64,000 nucleotides of DNA. It comes from Girardinichthys multiradiatus. Its lineage: Eukaryota > Chordata > Actinopteri > Cyprinodontiformes > Goodeidae. Location of the stretch: contig NC_061805.1 in assembly GCF_021462225.1 (NCBI RefSeq), positions 50,091,360 to 50,155,359 on the forward strand, in the 5' to 3' direction. The translations under genes and the position numbers were made by a program. Of this stretch, positions 33,991-46,400 are shown piece by piece. The first letter of the stretch is position 1. Every line of letters starts with the position of its first letter. The notes under the pieces were generated by a model, which was given only the letters and a program-made list of their open reading frames with translations, was not told the DNA's origin and searched no databases.

Positions 33991-35704
33991 ACGATGGGAC
34001 CCCAGCCATGGGTTACAACATAGAAGAACATGGACTCTGAACTGTAAAAGGTTGGTAAGAACATTTCTGCACCTTTCAGTGTCACACTAACTTCACCTAA
34101 TCCAGCCCAGGAAGAGGAGGAGTCATAGCTGACTCCCTGTGATGTCACTGTTTGAACAAAAACACATGTTCCAACATGGCGACCTCTACCACACGGGTCT
34201 CCAGGAGACCCAGACGGAGGGACACAACGCACTTCAGTTGTCTCCTTGCTGGCTAGAAGGCACTCCTCAGCTTGGATCCAAAAGTGATTACAATCATGCC
34301 GATCCTGTGCAACAAAGTTAGATAATACTACTAAGAGTAGCTTCAGAATGGTTCACGTAAGTGGTGGTGTTTGGGCAAGAGACAATTAGTTTAGGATGAA
34401 ATAATCTAAATAATTTTCGTTTCATGACGTTTGGTTTTTGTTTGTATTGAGAAACTCAGCTATCCAAGTGCTAGTAGACTGAAGACTTAAGACAAACTTT
34501 ATTTAAAGAGTGTAACGCGCCGTCAACGCTTATGCATTTCAATCCTTTTATTAATGGTACGATAAAGGTACATGCTTGACTTTAAGGAAGCTTTAAGGAG
34601 CTTCACCATTTGACTTCTCAGAAATCATCAAAAAAAGTATTTTTCTGACATTTTTTGACGGGGAAAAAAAATACGTACTCAACAATAAGTGACGTAGGTT
34701 CACTATTCTGTGGTTTATTGAGCTGTATTTGATCGTTTAATAATGTTAAATGGTCAAGATGTGGATGTTGCCATATGGTGACACTGTACCAATAAGATTA
34801 CCATTGTATTGCTAGCCTGGCATGTTAATGGTATGCACTGATATTCTAGAGTCTGCTATAACAATGCATTTTGTGAGTTCTTTCCATATTGCAAATGACT
34901 CTATTTGACACTCTTTCTTCCATTTACAGAATGAATGCAACAATGTTTTATAGTTTCTTACAGAAGAAAACCAAACTAGCACTTCCTGTAAATGGTAGTG
35001 AGGATGAATTAGGATTTAGTGATGAAGAAAACGAGCAGCTTGCAACCCAGCAAGGAGAGAGTGAGTATGATAGAGACACTGAGAATGAGGAAGACTATGA
35101 GCCAGAGAGTGAGGAAAGGGGGAACAGTGAGGGTGAAAGTGCAGTTACAGTTCATTATTTCATTAAAATAATGTTTTATCAGATCTTGCATTGTGAATGA
35201 TTGTTTGAAGTATACCAATTACTGTCTAAGTTGGTTCCAAGACTAACTGAACTTCATTTCCAGATTCTTCAAGATAATCCTTGGTTCTCAAACATAAACA
35301 ACATTGAATGGTAATATTGCATCATATTACTGGTCATGGTTGTTAACCATTTTTGATTCCCTTGTTTATATTGTATATAGTTGGTCTTTATTCTTTAATT
35401 CTGCTTGGTAGTTTAAAGTTGAATTGTTATAGTAAAGTAAAGCGTTTGTTGATTGAAATATATTTGACTTTGAGTTGACTTATTTTTGTTAATAAATTCT
35501 TGTATTTCAAGAACTTGTGTGACTTTATTACATGTGTGTGCAGAGTTTTGCTGTTCAATGATGCCAGAGCTTGGTTCACCCATTTCATTATTATACCACC
35601 GCCTTATTGGGCTAGCATTCACCGGACAACATTAAAAGACAGAATTATTATTTCATAAAATAATAATAAATAGAAATATTAAATAATATAATAATAGTTA
35701 CAAC
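33991..35704. other. Sequence separating two parts of one LINE
   Basis: The LINE frame stops at LDY (about 33990) and resumes at YCN (about 35708), so about 1.7 kb appears inserted. It contains the acidic ORF at 34931-35200. Its ends were not resolved. Confidence 0.45.
34931..35200 (+). pseudogene. Acidic ORF, possibly piggyBac-type transposase N-terminus
   Basis: Reads MNATMFYSFLQKKTKL, then a run rich in Glu, Asp and Ser (SEDELGFSDEENEQLATQQG, DTENEEDYEPESEERG). Acidic N-termini like this occur in piggyBac-derived transposases. No DDE domain or TTAA-flanked terminal repeats were found, so the assignment is weak. Confidence 0.3.
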
Positions 35705-36240
35705 AATTACTGCAATCCATTTCACACGGGGCTTACTTGGTCCAAAATGCTGCTGCTCATCTTTACACTGGTATCAAATGACAAGGGCACGTTTCTCCTG
35801 TTTTAGCAGCAATTTATTGGCTGTTGGTTTGTTTTTAGATTGATTTTAAAATTAGTTTATTTAGTATCTGTTAGACCTACTCCATCTACACGCTCCCCCT
35901 GGCTCTCTCAGTTCAGCAGATCAGTTTTTATTTGTCATTCGGACGACAGAGAGAGTGCAGAGAGGCGACGGTGCAATTACTTTTACATGTCAGGCAGGCC
36001 AACTGTCCGTTTTTAAATCTTCACTTAAAACACATATTTTTCTCTCTGGCTTTTAACCCAGTTTGAGATGTTGGTTTTTGTGGTTTTATTGAGGTTTTTT
36101 TATGTATCTACTCTATTCTTACTTATTGTATTTTGTTATATTTTTAAAAATGTGTTTTTTTTTTTAGCATTTTAAGCTATGTATCCCACTTCATCTAACT
36201 GAACTGTATTTTAAAGTGCTGTAGAAATAAAGTTGAGTTG
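35705..36240 (+). mobile_element. L2-type LINE 3' end, right part
   Basis: Resumes with AATTACTGCAATCCATTTCA (YCNP..), followed by KMLLLI-like and LTRSPWLSQFS-like decayed coding sequence, then a 3' UTR ending TTTAAAGTGCTGTAGAAATA and AAGTTGAGTTGAG. Probably the continuation of 33190-33990. Confidence 0.65.
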
Positions 36241-37046
36241 AGTTTCTAGTTAAAATAAAGTTCAGTTTATTCATCTGACTTTACAGGTCATAGTTGGTCC
36301 ATGCTTAATATTCAATTATTCTAAAACTCTGATATCTTTACGAATGGACAAAGTAACAAATAGACAGACAGCTTTTATAGACACTTTTCACCCAATAAAA
36401 GCTGTCTGGGTTTTTCATAAGAAGAATTTTGACCAACATTACAAGCAGAAAAAAGAAACACTTCAAAATAAAATAAAATACATATTTAACTTCCCCCCTG
36501 TCGCCAACAAGTTTGAATAATAACCATAATAGAAACATTCAAGCATTACTGTTGGACTTCACCTCTGCTGCTGAGGTTCTTCAACAGTGCCCCCTCCATT
36601 ACTTTGCTGATGGAAGCAGTTCAGACCATCTCCCAGACCAGTAATATGACCATGTGACAGTTCATCAAAGGCAGGCTGTTGAATAAATGTGTTGCACCCG
36701 AAACAAGTAACACTCCCACGGGTGGGATTTTTAGTGTGTGTGCCCATGAGCCGCATGCAAAGTGTTGTGAGTCATTAGGGTTGGTGCCTCCAGACAAAGA
36801 GCAATTAAACCTTTCATAAACAGAACCGCAGAGAAAATATTCAGAGGAAGAAATTTGACTTTTCTGGATGTGAGATAAAACAGTTAAAAGCAATTGCATT
36901 TAAGAATATAAAGCTTTAAGAAAAATCTGGCTAAATTACATCTACTACTAATTTTTAAAAATTATTTAGTAACATTTACTGACAAAAACAGTTCAGCAAG
37001 GAACTGTGAAGGAGCTGTGCTGTTTGGATCTTCTTTGTTACACATA
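36241..37046. other. Intergenic, nothing recognised
   Basis: No credible gene or named repeat. Confidence 0.45.
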
Positions 37047-38655
37047 CAGGTCCTTCTCAAAATATTAGCATATTGTGATAAAGTTCATTATTTTCCATAA
37101 TGTAATGATGAAAATGTAACATTCATATATTTTAGATTCATTACACACTAACTGAAATATTTCAGGTCTTTTATTGTCTTAATACGGATGATTTTGGCAT
37201 ACAGCTCATGAAAACCCAAAATTCCTATCTCACAAAATTAGCATATTTCATCCGACCAATAAAAGAAAAGTGTTTTTAATACAAAAAACGTCAACCTTCA
37301 AATAATCATGTACAGTTATGCACTCAATACTTGGCCGGGAATCCTTTTGCAGAAATGACTGCTTCAATGCGGCGTGGCATGGAGGCAATCAGCCTGTGGC
37401 ACTGCTGAGGTCTTATGGAGGCCCAGGATGCTTCGATAGCGGCCTTTAGCTCATCCAGAGTGTTGGGTCTTGAGTCTCTCAACGTTCTCTTCACAATATC
37501 CCACAGATTCTCTATGGGGTTCAGGTCAGGAGAGTTGGCAGGCCAATTGAGCACAGTGATACCATGGTCAGTAAACCATTTACCAGTGGTTTTGGCACTG
37601 TGAGCAGGTGCCAGGTCTTGCTGAAAAATGAAATCTTCATCTCCATAAAGCTTTTCAGCAGATGGAAGCATGAAGTGCTCCAAAATCTCCTGATAGCTAG
37701 CTGCATTGACCCTGCCCTTGATAAAACACAGTGGACCAACACCAGCAGCTGACACGGCACCCAGACCATCACTGACTGTGGGTACTTGACACTGGACCTC
37801 TGGCATTTTGGCATTTCCTTCTCCCCAGTCTTCCTCCAGACTCTGGCACCTTGATTTCCGAATGACAAGCAGAATTTGCTTTCATCCGAAAAAAGTACTT
37901 TGGACCACTGAGCAACAGTCCAGTGCTGCTTCTCTGTAGCCCAGGTCAGGCGCTTCTGCCGCTGTTTCTGGTTCAAAAGTGGCTTGACCTGGGGAATGCG
38001 GCACCTGTAGCCCATTTCCTGCACACGCCTGTGCACGGTGGCTCTGGATGTTTTTACTCCAGACTCAGTCCACTGCTTCCGCAGGTCCCCCAAGGTCTGG
38101 AATCGGCCCTTCTCCACAATCTTCCTCAGGGTCCGGTCACCTCTTCTCGTTGTGCAGCGTTTTCTGCCACACTTTTTCCTTCCCACAGACTTCCCACTGA
38201 GGTGCCTTGATACAGCACTCTGGGAACAGCCTATTCGTTCAGAAATTTCTTTCTGTGTCTTACCCTCTTGCTTGAGGGTGTCAATAGTGGCCTTCTGGAC
38301 AGCAGTCAGGTCGGCAGTCTTACCCATGATTGGGGTTTTGAGTGATGAACCAGGCTGGGAGTTTTAAAGGCCTCAGGAATCTTTTGCAGGTGTTTAGAGT
38401 TAACTCGTTGATTCAGATGATTAGGTTCATAGCTCATTTAGAGACCCTTTTAATGATATGCTAATTTTGTGAGATAGGAATTTTGGGTTTTCATGAGCTG
38501 TATGCCAAAATCATCCGTATTAAGACAATAAAAGACCTGAAATATTTCAGTTAGTGTGCAATGAATCTAAAATATATGAATGTTAAATTGTCATCATTAC
38601 ATTATGGAAAATAATGAACTTTATCACAATATGCTAATATTTTGAGAACGACCTG
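37047..38655 (-). mobile_element. Tc1-like transposon copy 1 (CAGGTCCTTCTCAAAATATT ends)
   Basis: 1609 bp between TA dinucleotides (37045-37046 and 38656-38657). Long terminal repeats of about 200 bp start CAGGTCCTTCTCAAAATATT on the left and CAGGTCGTTCTCAAAATATT in reverse complement on the right. A second copy in the opposite orientation lies at 51121-52581. Confidence 0.95.
37324..38327 (-). pseudogene. Tc1-like transposase, one-base frameshift (copy 1)
   Basis: From ATG 38327 the frame encodes the paired-type DNA-binding domain (KTADLTAVQKATIDTLKQ, RIGCSQSAVSRHLSGKSVGR) and D1 in LFSDESKFCLSFG. It loses frame after SVMVW near 37756, where one G is missing relative to copy 2 (GTCTGGGTGCC against GTCTGGGGTGCC). 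The other frame continues with AVSAAGVGPLCFIKGR, FQQDLAPAHSAK (D2) and DLNPIENLWDIV (E) and ends at 37324. Apart from that one base it looks complete. Confidence 0.95.
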
Positions 38656-38683
38656 TATAGACCACAGATAGATATGTAAATGA

Positions 38684-38926
38684 TTTCATTGCCAAGAAGC
38701 AGCTACAACTACAGCGAACACCAGAGGCCATAAGTGGTGCCTCCCTGAACTTAGAGATGTTGCTATCAGGCAGTTGCAGGAGCGTCTGACAGTCAGTCCA
38801 AACAGTGAGAGAAGGTCAGGAGACAGAGGATACCTCATAGATGCACTAGACAACATTGCCAGTCCTGGATGGAGTGTAATAGGGGACACTGGGATTACCA
38901 TGAGGCACGGTGGTTATACTGTGTAA
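38684..38926 (+). other. Unrecognised open frame next to Tc1 copy 1
   Basis: 80 codons with no ATG at the start: GHKWCLPELRDVAIRQLQER, LTVSPNSERRSGDRGYLIDA and WSVIGDTGITMRHGGYTV, then TAA overlapping an AATAAA. The composition looks protein-like and it ends in a stop plus poly(A)-signal arrangement, as a 3' terminal exon or retrocopy would. I do not recognise the family. Chance is possible. Confidence 0.25.
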
Positions 38927-39239
38927 ATAAATATTTTGTTATTAAGTAACCTTTATTTATACAGCGCCTTTGACTGATAAAAATCAGTCAAAGTGCTTCA
39001 CCAAGACAGAGGATAAACATCCAAACATGATTGAAATAAGAAAAAAATTATATAATACAAGTAATTTGGGCAACTCTTTACAACACAATGCAGAACAACA
39101 TAGCATTTGAGAGGCTCCCGTCTTCCCACTAACCCTAAACATTGGGCCATACGACATCTGCATGCCCCACATAGAGGGAAATTACAAGATATGATGCAAA
39201 TCCACAATGTGACATTTAATAAACTCCATCCAGTGCTGG

Positions 39240-39370
39240 TACTGTTGTCTAATGGGAGGATACCCTAGAGCAGACCCAGAAGTTCTTGGAGCAGCTACAC
39301 ATGCATTCTGGCCTGGAAACACCTTGGGATCACCCAAAAGGATCTGAAGATTCATGGATGGATGGAAGGT
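39240..39370 (+). mobile_element. RTE LINE 3' scrap
   Basis: ATGGGAGGATACCCTAGAGC, CAGACCCAGAAGTTCTTGGA, GGCCTGGAAACACCTTGGGA and TGGATGGATGGAAG are a decayed version of the RTE C-terminal block ([12 protein letters not shown].., W..LGLPPEE). Confidence 0.6.
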
Positions 39371-39580
39371 ATACTTTAGATTAGGTCATATTACATTCCT
39401 ATTACATAAATGATAATTAAAGTATATTTTGTCACATTTTGCAGTGTTTGAGCACCCAAATGCAGGCAGGAGGTAGGCAGAATAATGTAGAGGGTGGATT
39501 TTTTTTAAACACACTGGCTAGTAAGCAGGGTCACTGATGATGTCTGTTAAATAGCTATGATATGCTTTACATTGATTATG

Positions 39581-39624
39581 CCCCCCCCCCCCCCGCCCCA
39601 CACACACACACACACACACACCCC
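39581..39624. repeat. Compound C-run plus (CA)n microsatellite
   Basis: A C run of about 14, interrupted by one G, followed by about 11 CA units. Confidence 0.97.
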
Positions 39625-42137
39625 TGCGCATAGCATCGTCCAGATTGCTGGTCGGCAAAACACAAGTGTGATTGACACCACTAAGACCTTCCTCCTGGTT
39701 CTTATTGGGGAGGAGTCAGAGGAGCTTGATTTTTTTTCACAGATCATCTTTCTCATATTGTACTGTCAGGACATAGTGACAGTTTTAACAAATATGCAAA
39801 AAATACATTTTTACAAAAGTTACCTACTGCAGCTTAAATCCAATTGCAGGAACATAGAAGGTGTGTTAAAATGACACAGAATGAACACGAAAAGGAGGAA
39901 GGGGAGCGAGGAAAAACTAGAATAACCGAATGAGTAAAACAATACACACAAAAACAAGTTTTTAAAGGTACATTTTATTTTGTTTAGGTCAATCGGAGTT
40001 CCTGTAAACTTCTAATTAGCAGTCAATGACTTTCTGTTTCACTGGGGTATGAAAATATGAAGAAATGCACAGAAGAGGAGCATTTTGGGGTCTTCAGGTC
40101 TCAATACCAACCTTTAGACTCTGTCTACATCCCAAAAACCCTTTTCTGTCCTGCCATCACACATGTAAATGTGTGGAGTTTGTTAACCTTTACTGCATCT
40201 TTAACTAGAACTCTGACCTTTGGTCAGATGAAAATAAGATTGAACTTTGACACCCCATGTAGGTACAGTCTTATCAGCCAAACAGGACTGTACAAATATT
40301 GACAGCAGAGGTGTTAATTGTTGTGGGATCACTGATTTTGCTAAAACTATGTTTTTTGGGCATAGATTTTTTTCCTCCACTAAACTGTCCTCAAATTAAA
40401 GGTTGGGTTATAGTCAGATTTTCAGATCATGAGATCATGCTGCTGCCTTAGACAATCCTAACCAGAGTTGCAAACAAATTTGTTTGCGTCTATATTTACA
40501 GTTAATTCCTGGCAGATGGTGTGGTTCAGCCTCAACAGTTTTTCCAAAACCATCAAACCCAAGAGCATTTTCCCCATACTTTGCCAGCTCTGGTTGATAA
40601 AACTCTCTGGGAATCTGAGACATGTGGTCAGACTCCTCTGTGATACTGGACCCTTTGTGCTGCTGCCTCGAGCCTTTGAGCAGGTGCAACAGCTGAGTGG
40701 GGAGCAGCAGAGAACAACTGCTGGCAGACCGTCTTCAGAAATCCTCCCTGGGCAGATCAGAGTCAAATAAGGCTTCTTTGGGAGGAAGTAAGCACTAATT
40801 AGCCTTATGTGTCACATGGTGTTTATTTACATATCCACACAGCTTTGACCACCATAGGATCAAACTGGTTGGTGTTAAAAACAGCTGTTAACTGTCCCTG
40901 GATCAGCTGTTTGCTTGTAATCCGGTTTTACTCAGAGTAGCCTTACAGGTTTATGTTAGCTCTAACTTCCACTAATAATTCAGTGAAGCTGGTAAAAAGA
41001 TGCTTCTTCTCATACATGAACAATGAATTCAGAAGATGTATATTTTGACACAGAGACATGGGAAAAAACTTGGCAAATGTACAGAATATGAGGTCTGACT
41101 TTTCTCAATGTAGTTTGATTTCTTATTATTATGGAGTAAAGAAAGCGTATTAATAACACTGGAAAATGCACAGTTCACAGTTTAACTTGAAAACCTGGTG
41201 GTCCAACACCAGCACTCGTTCATCCAAACTGGTTTTAAAGTGGATGAAGCAGACTAACGTTAAGCTTCTGTCCTACGGCTCTGAAGAGTGACGAATCATC
41301 AGCGTCAGTCATGCTCATGATGAGCGGTTCTACACTTTCCCAACTGACCACAGCTGTAAATGTCTCGGTTTATCTTATTATCATTTTTAATTCCATATTT
41401 TCCCATATTTTGTTTGACCTGTCAGGTGTGACTCACTGTGGCGCTTTGACATTACTCTCTTTTAAACTTTAGTTCTTCCATCTTCGATAACAGTCTGTTA
41501 TGATGATGATTGGAGATTTTGTCCAACACTTAAGACATAAATACAAATAAAATAAAAGGAAAAACTATTTAAAAAATCATATTTAAATAACAGTAAAGCT
41601 GCAAACTTCTGCAACATGTTTTTACTCTCACAGCAGAAGATTTTACCAGTGCACCCAGTGGATGTCTGTACTTTAATGGCCGTAGCTCAGCAGGATTTCA
41701 GCACAACACTTATAAACCCCATAATGAAGACATACAGCCATCTGACGAGGCTGAGACGAGCAACCACAGAGCGAAACCGGCTATAAAATCTTCTCCCCGA
41801 CAGGAAGTGACAAATAAAAACTACAAATTCCCTCCAAGTAGCAGGGAGCTGTAGAAAGCTGGACTCACTCACTCTGTGCATTTCTTACTCTCCTCTCCTG
41901 TTGACATTAATCATCAGACTAGCCTCAAAGCTCTGCTGGAGAATGACACCAAGACTTTTCACCCATCAAACCTTTTCCAATGAGTGAAAATTCTCTTAAA
42001 TGTCCCACCAAGTCTCAGAGTGGCTTCAGTAAAAAGGTAAAAAATCTACATTTATGATATGACAAAGCTTGGACGAGACAAATTATCACCCTCCTTATTC
42101 CTGCAATATGATAATTGTTTCCTCCTAATGTAGGTGT
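39625..42137. other. Intergenic, nothing recognised
   Basis: AT-rich. The open frames near 40435-40770 overlap on both strands and lack recognisable domains. Confidence 0.45.
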
Positions 42138-42641
42138 TTGAATGAAACGCCAGTAAAGGCTCAACAAACTGGTGTCCATATCCCAGTCACTCATGGCCTC
42201 CATGACTCCTATGTGGGCACAGACCAGAAGAGAAGAAGAAGACAGGACCCACCAGCTGAGGATTTGTTCATCTGGGAACAAATTCTTTCAATGGTAGGTG
42301 AAGGTTTGAATGTAGCTGGACCAGTAAATCAAGAGCTTAACGTTTCAGCTCAGCCTCCTCTCTCCACAACAATCCAGAGGAACAAACTCATTACTGAAGA
42401 TGAATTCCTAATTATCCTACCTCCAGGTCCATTCTCACAGTTACATGAACTTCGAGGCTCCCTTGAATATATTCGGAGAAAAAAAAAAGGTCTGGACTTG
42501 AATATTTTGCACATGTCCAGGTTTAGCCAACAGCATTGTTTAGAGGTGTGCACTAAGCTTACATTTCCTGGGTTTGTGAATGAAAGGTGCAGTAAACTAT
42601 CACCTTTCATTGACATCATTTGTGACGGAGACATAAAGTGA
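42138..42641 (+). other. Unrecognised 167-codon ORF upstream of mymk
   Basis: Encodes a 167-residue protein with a basic stretch (KRRRR near residue 30), PPAEDLFIWEQIL and LEYIRRKKKGLDLN. It has no transmembrane or known motif. At this length one or two chance ORFs are expected in a 64-kb window, so it may not be a gene. It lies about 700 bp 5' of mymk on the same strand. Confidence 0.2.
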
Positions 42642-43110
42642 TAAAACTCCTATGCCTGAGTAGACTGACAGAAAAACAATTATTAGAAAGGAGCATTAGA
42701 GTAAGCTGTTGGCACTGATTCTGATGGATCTATGAGGCATCCTCTACATCTGCTAACCTTCTTTCATTGTTTGGACCGACTGTCAGATGCTTCAGTAACT
42801 GCCTGATAACCCTAAAATCACACACTTGGTACCAGCACTTAAAGTCTCTGGTGCCCATAATAGACAGCATGTCCAGCTCCTTACAAACTGATCCATGCAG
42901 GTCTCCATGTAGAACAAATTACGTCAGAATCTGAACATTTTTTCTGGCGACGTTATTGTCAACAGAACCCAGACAGAACAGCAATCAGATGGCAGCATTT
43001 TAACCCACACATACATGGTTCATGTAGACCTAGAAGGTCACAGATACATTCAGTGTAAATTGTTGGTCCTCGCCCCACATGAAGCCTCTCCCATGTTGCT
43101 GGTATGCAAA

Positions 43111-43351
43111 CAGCTGCAGCCAAAAACATTGCCCCACTATCCAGCATGGAGCTGTCATCTGAGGGACATTTAAACTTTAAATGGCCAAAGTGGACAGCTG
43201 GGTGTGAGGGAGTGTGTTTCAACATAAATGCAGCCTGAAGAACAGCAAGGATAAGAGGCTGGAGGAGCTCTGTTCCCTCAGCTGAAGCCTCGCGTTGAGG
43301 ATTTGTTCTTATGTAAAACCTTTTGGAGTTTGCTGAGCATTTGATCCAGTC
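43111..43351 (+). promoter_or_regulatory. mymk: Putative mymk promoter with three CAGCTG E-boxes
   Basis: Three perfect CAGCTG E-boxes lie at 43111-43116, 43195-43200 and 43279-43284, roughly -241, -157 and -73 from the ATG. CAGCTG is the preferred core of MyoD and myogenin, which drive mymk in differentiating myoblasts (known biology). CATAAAT at 43223-43229 could act as a TATA-like element, which would place the third E-box in the 5' UTR. Direct binding is inferred. Confidence 0.55.
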
Positions 43352-43486
43352 ATGGGTGCTTTTATCGCCAAGATGCTGCTTCCGACCGTCAGCAGCCTGG
43401 TGTTCCTGCCGGCAGCCAGCGTGGCTGCAAAGAGGGGCTTCCACACCGAGGCCATGGTCTACTTCTTCACCATGTTCTTCACTGCG
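43352..43486 (+). CDS. mymk: mymk exon 1
   Basis: 45 codons from the conserved MGAFIAK start through FFTMFFTA; donor GCG|GTGAGA, phase 0. Confidence 0.95.
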
Positions 43487-46400
43487 GTGAGAGTTCGCTT
43501 CAACTGTTTGCCTGAGAGATCTCGTGTTACTTGTTGAGATCCAGTTTAAACTGATTTAATGCAGCGTTTACCTGCAGTATGAATAAAAAACACCTTCTGT
43601 CTGCACATTTATCTACTTTATTTACCTAAAAATATGTTTAGAAAGGCTAAAACACAGGTATTTATATGACGTATTTTTCATACTGTTACTCATCTAAAGG
43701 TTTATCAAAAAAAATGTTTTAGGAATGTCAATAAATTTTTTATTAAAATGTCAATTTCCTAACTAAATGATTGCTCTTAAATAGCATTATGATTAATCTG
43801 TAGTTAAAATTATTTTAAATGTGAAAATAACTTTTCTTACATATGAAAGTTTTCAACAATCTAAAATAAAATAAAAAGTTGATTTTAAAATGTTTACACA
43901 TTTTTTTTATTGTTTTACATTTTGAGGGTTTATTTAAAAAAAGTTTTAAAAAATTGGAAATTGGAAATTTTGTCTTTTAATATTCTTTGTTTAGGATTTT
44001 TTTTTTATATATATAAATTCAATTTGACTTAATTTTTAAAATAAATTATTTGACTATTACGTGGAATATAAATCTTCTTTTTACTGTAACTTTATTTTGA
44101 AGGGTTTCAGTTGTTCTGAGCTGAATTTAATCTAATCTATCCTGGTGAAACTGTAAATATTTGACTGTGTTCCTGCAGATTTATCATGCATGTGATGGTC
44201 CAGGCCTCTCCATCCTGTGTTTTATGAGATACGACATTCTGGAGTACTTCAGTGTTTACGGCACGGCACTCTCGATGTGGGTCACACTCACAGGTAAAAC
44301 TATGGTAAAACTACTCGGAATGATTGTTCTGAAGAACTGTGGACTCACTGAGATTTAAACCGGCCAGGCCTGCTGCAGTTGTTGCTAACATTTGCTGTGT
44401 CTTTGATTTGTGAACACATGTGCGCAGACATTCTTGTTAGAGGCATACACGTGTTTGGTCCTACCCTATCTAAGCCTCTGAGGTTTTACAATAAATTATG
44501 TGTTGAATGTCAGACAGTGGACGTCTGAGTCCACTAATCCCTGTGTCTTTTTGTATGTCAAACATGTTTTTAAAATGTCTCCAGAGCTGTAATGCCTAAG
44601 TCTTCATTCAGAGGTAATCTAGAATGGGACTACTTTAAATCCAGGTTTCCGATTGGTTCCGATACATTTTTAAAGTCTCTTACTGGTCGCGACAAGTTAC
44701 TGTCTTTCAAACTGGAGTCAGACCTCCCTACTTGTTACCTGGTGTTGAAGTAACAGGAATGACTTAGATTTGTTCTAAATTTGATCAAACTGTGACCTGA
44801 TCGGCATGAAAAAACATCTCTGCAGTGTAGCATCCATTTCCTGCTGTTCAGGGAGGACGAGACCCAAAGATCCCCAGTATGAACCTGTCTCTTGTCTCCT
44901 TGCTCCAGCCCTGGGAGACTTCGATGAACCCCAGCGCTCCAGTATAACTATGTTTGGAGTGTTGACCATCGCTGTTAGGATCTACCAGGACCGCTGGGGC
45001 TACGGAATCTACTCTGGACCCATCGGATCAGCCGTCTTCATCATCACTGTCAAATGGGTGAGGGACAGCTGAAAGAAACAACTAAGGAACCTTTAACTTC
45101 TCCTTTAAAGTCTAATATATTGAGTTCTTTCATTTTACCTTTTCCTTTACCATCCTCATTTTAAATTTTCTTTTTCTTTTATTTTTTAATCTGCTTTCCG
45201 CAGTCAGATAAGTTTTTTATTGTCTGTTGGGTTGATCTGAGTGACGGTGTCCTGCTGTTCCAGCTTCAGAAGATGAAGCAGCTGAGGGCCGTTTATCCAG
45301 AGAGGACCGTTTACACGCAGCAGGTCGGTCCAGGCTGCTGTTTCGGCGCTCTCGCATTGATGCTGCGCTTCTACTTTGAGGTGACTCATCATCAAAATAA
45401 AGCCAAGCCCAGTAGATAACTGTTTGACGTTGACCTGTGAGTCTATTGTTTGGGTTTTAATTATGGAGTCTTGCTGTCTTCTTTTCCCTTGCAGGAGTGG
45501 GACTACGCCTACGTCCACAGCTTCTACCATCTGTCTCTGGCTGTGTCCTTCGTGCTGCTGCTCCCGAAGAAAAATCGTTATGCAGGGACGGGGGGAAATG
45601 CTGCAAAGATCACCTGTTTTACTCTCTGCTGCTGCGTATGTTACGTTCACAATACACAGAGACTTGCAGGAATATCAAATACCAGAAACGTTTTCACATT
45701 TTGCCAGGTTGCAACCACATGCTTCAGTGTTTTTATTGGGATTTAATGTGACGGATGGACCAACACAAAGTAGCACTTACTGTTGAACTAGAAGCAAAAT
45801 GATACATGGTGGTACTGTACATACAGTATGTATCCAGTCCCCTTTAAAATAATACCCCTAAAGAAAGTCCAGTGAAACCAGTTGCTTTTAGAAGTTACCT
45901 GATTAGTAAAAAGAGTCCACCTGTGTGATTTAATCTGAGTCTAAATACTTCTGTTCTGTGAAGGCCTCATAGGTTTGATAGAGAACATCAGGACATCTCA
46001 CAGAGCTCTGTTCCAGCCATCATCTAAACATGGAAAGAGAATGGATCATCTGCAGACCTACCAAGACATGGATGTTCACCTAAACTGACAGGCTGGGCGG
46101 GGAGAGCATTAATCACAGAAGAAAACTAACATGCTGTGTATTAAATTAAAGTAACATCCTCAACACACTACGCCCACCATGAAACATGGTGGTGACAGCA
46201 TCATGCTGTGGGGATGTGTTTGCTCAGCAGGGACATGGAAGCTGACCAGAGGTGATGGGAAGGCGGATTAAGCTATATCTGAGGTTCACCTTCCAGCTGG
46301 AAAACAGCCTTGAACATTCAACCAGAGCTACAATTTAATTGTTTATATCAAAGCTAATGTATGTGTTAGAATGGTCCAGTCAAAGTCCAGACCTGAAACT

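Noticed and set aside
38038..38367. Plus-strand ORF of 109 codons, also present at 51409-51819 in reverse
   Set aside because: Antisense shadow of the Tc1 transposase, repeated because the two copies are homologous.
42138..42641. 167-codon ORF as a confident new gene
   Set aside because: One or two ORFs this long are expected by chance in 64 kb; no motif, promoter or homology seen.
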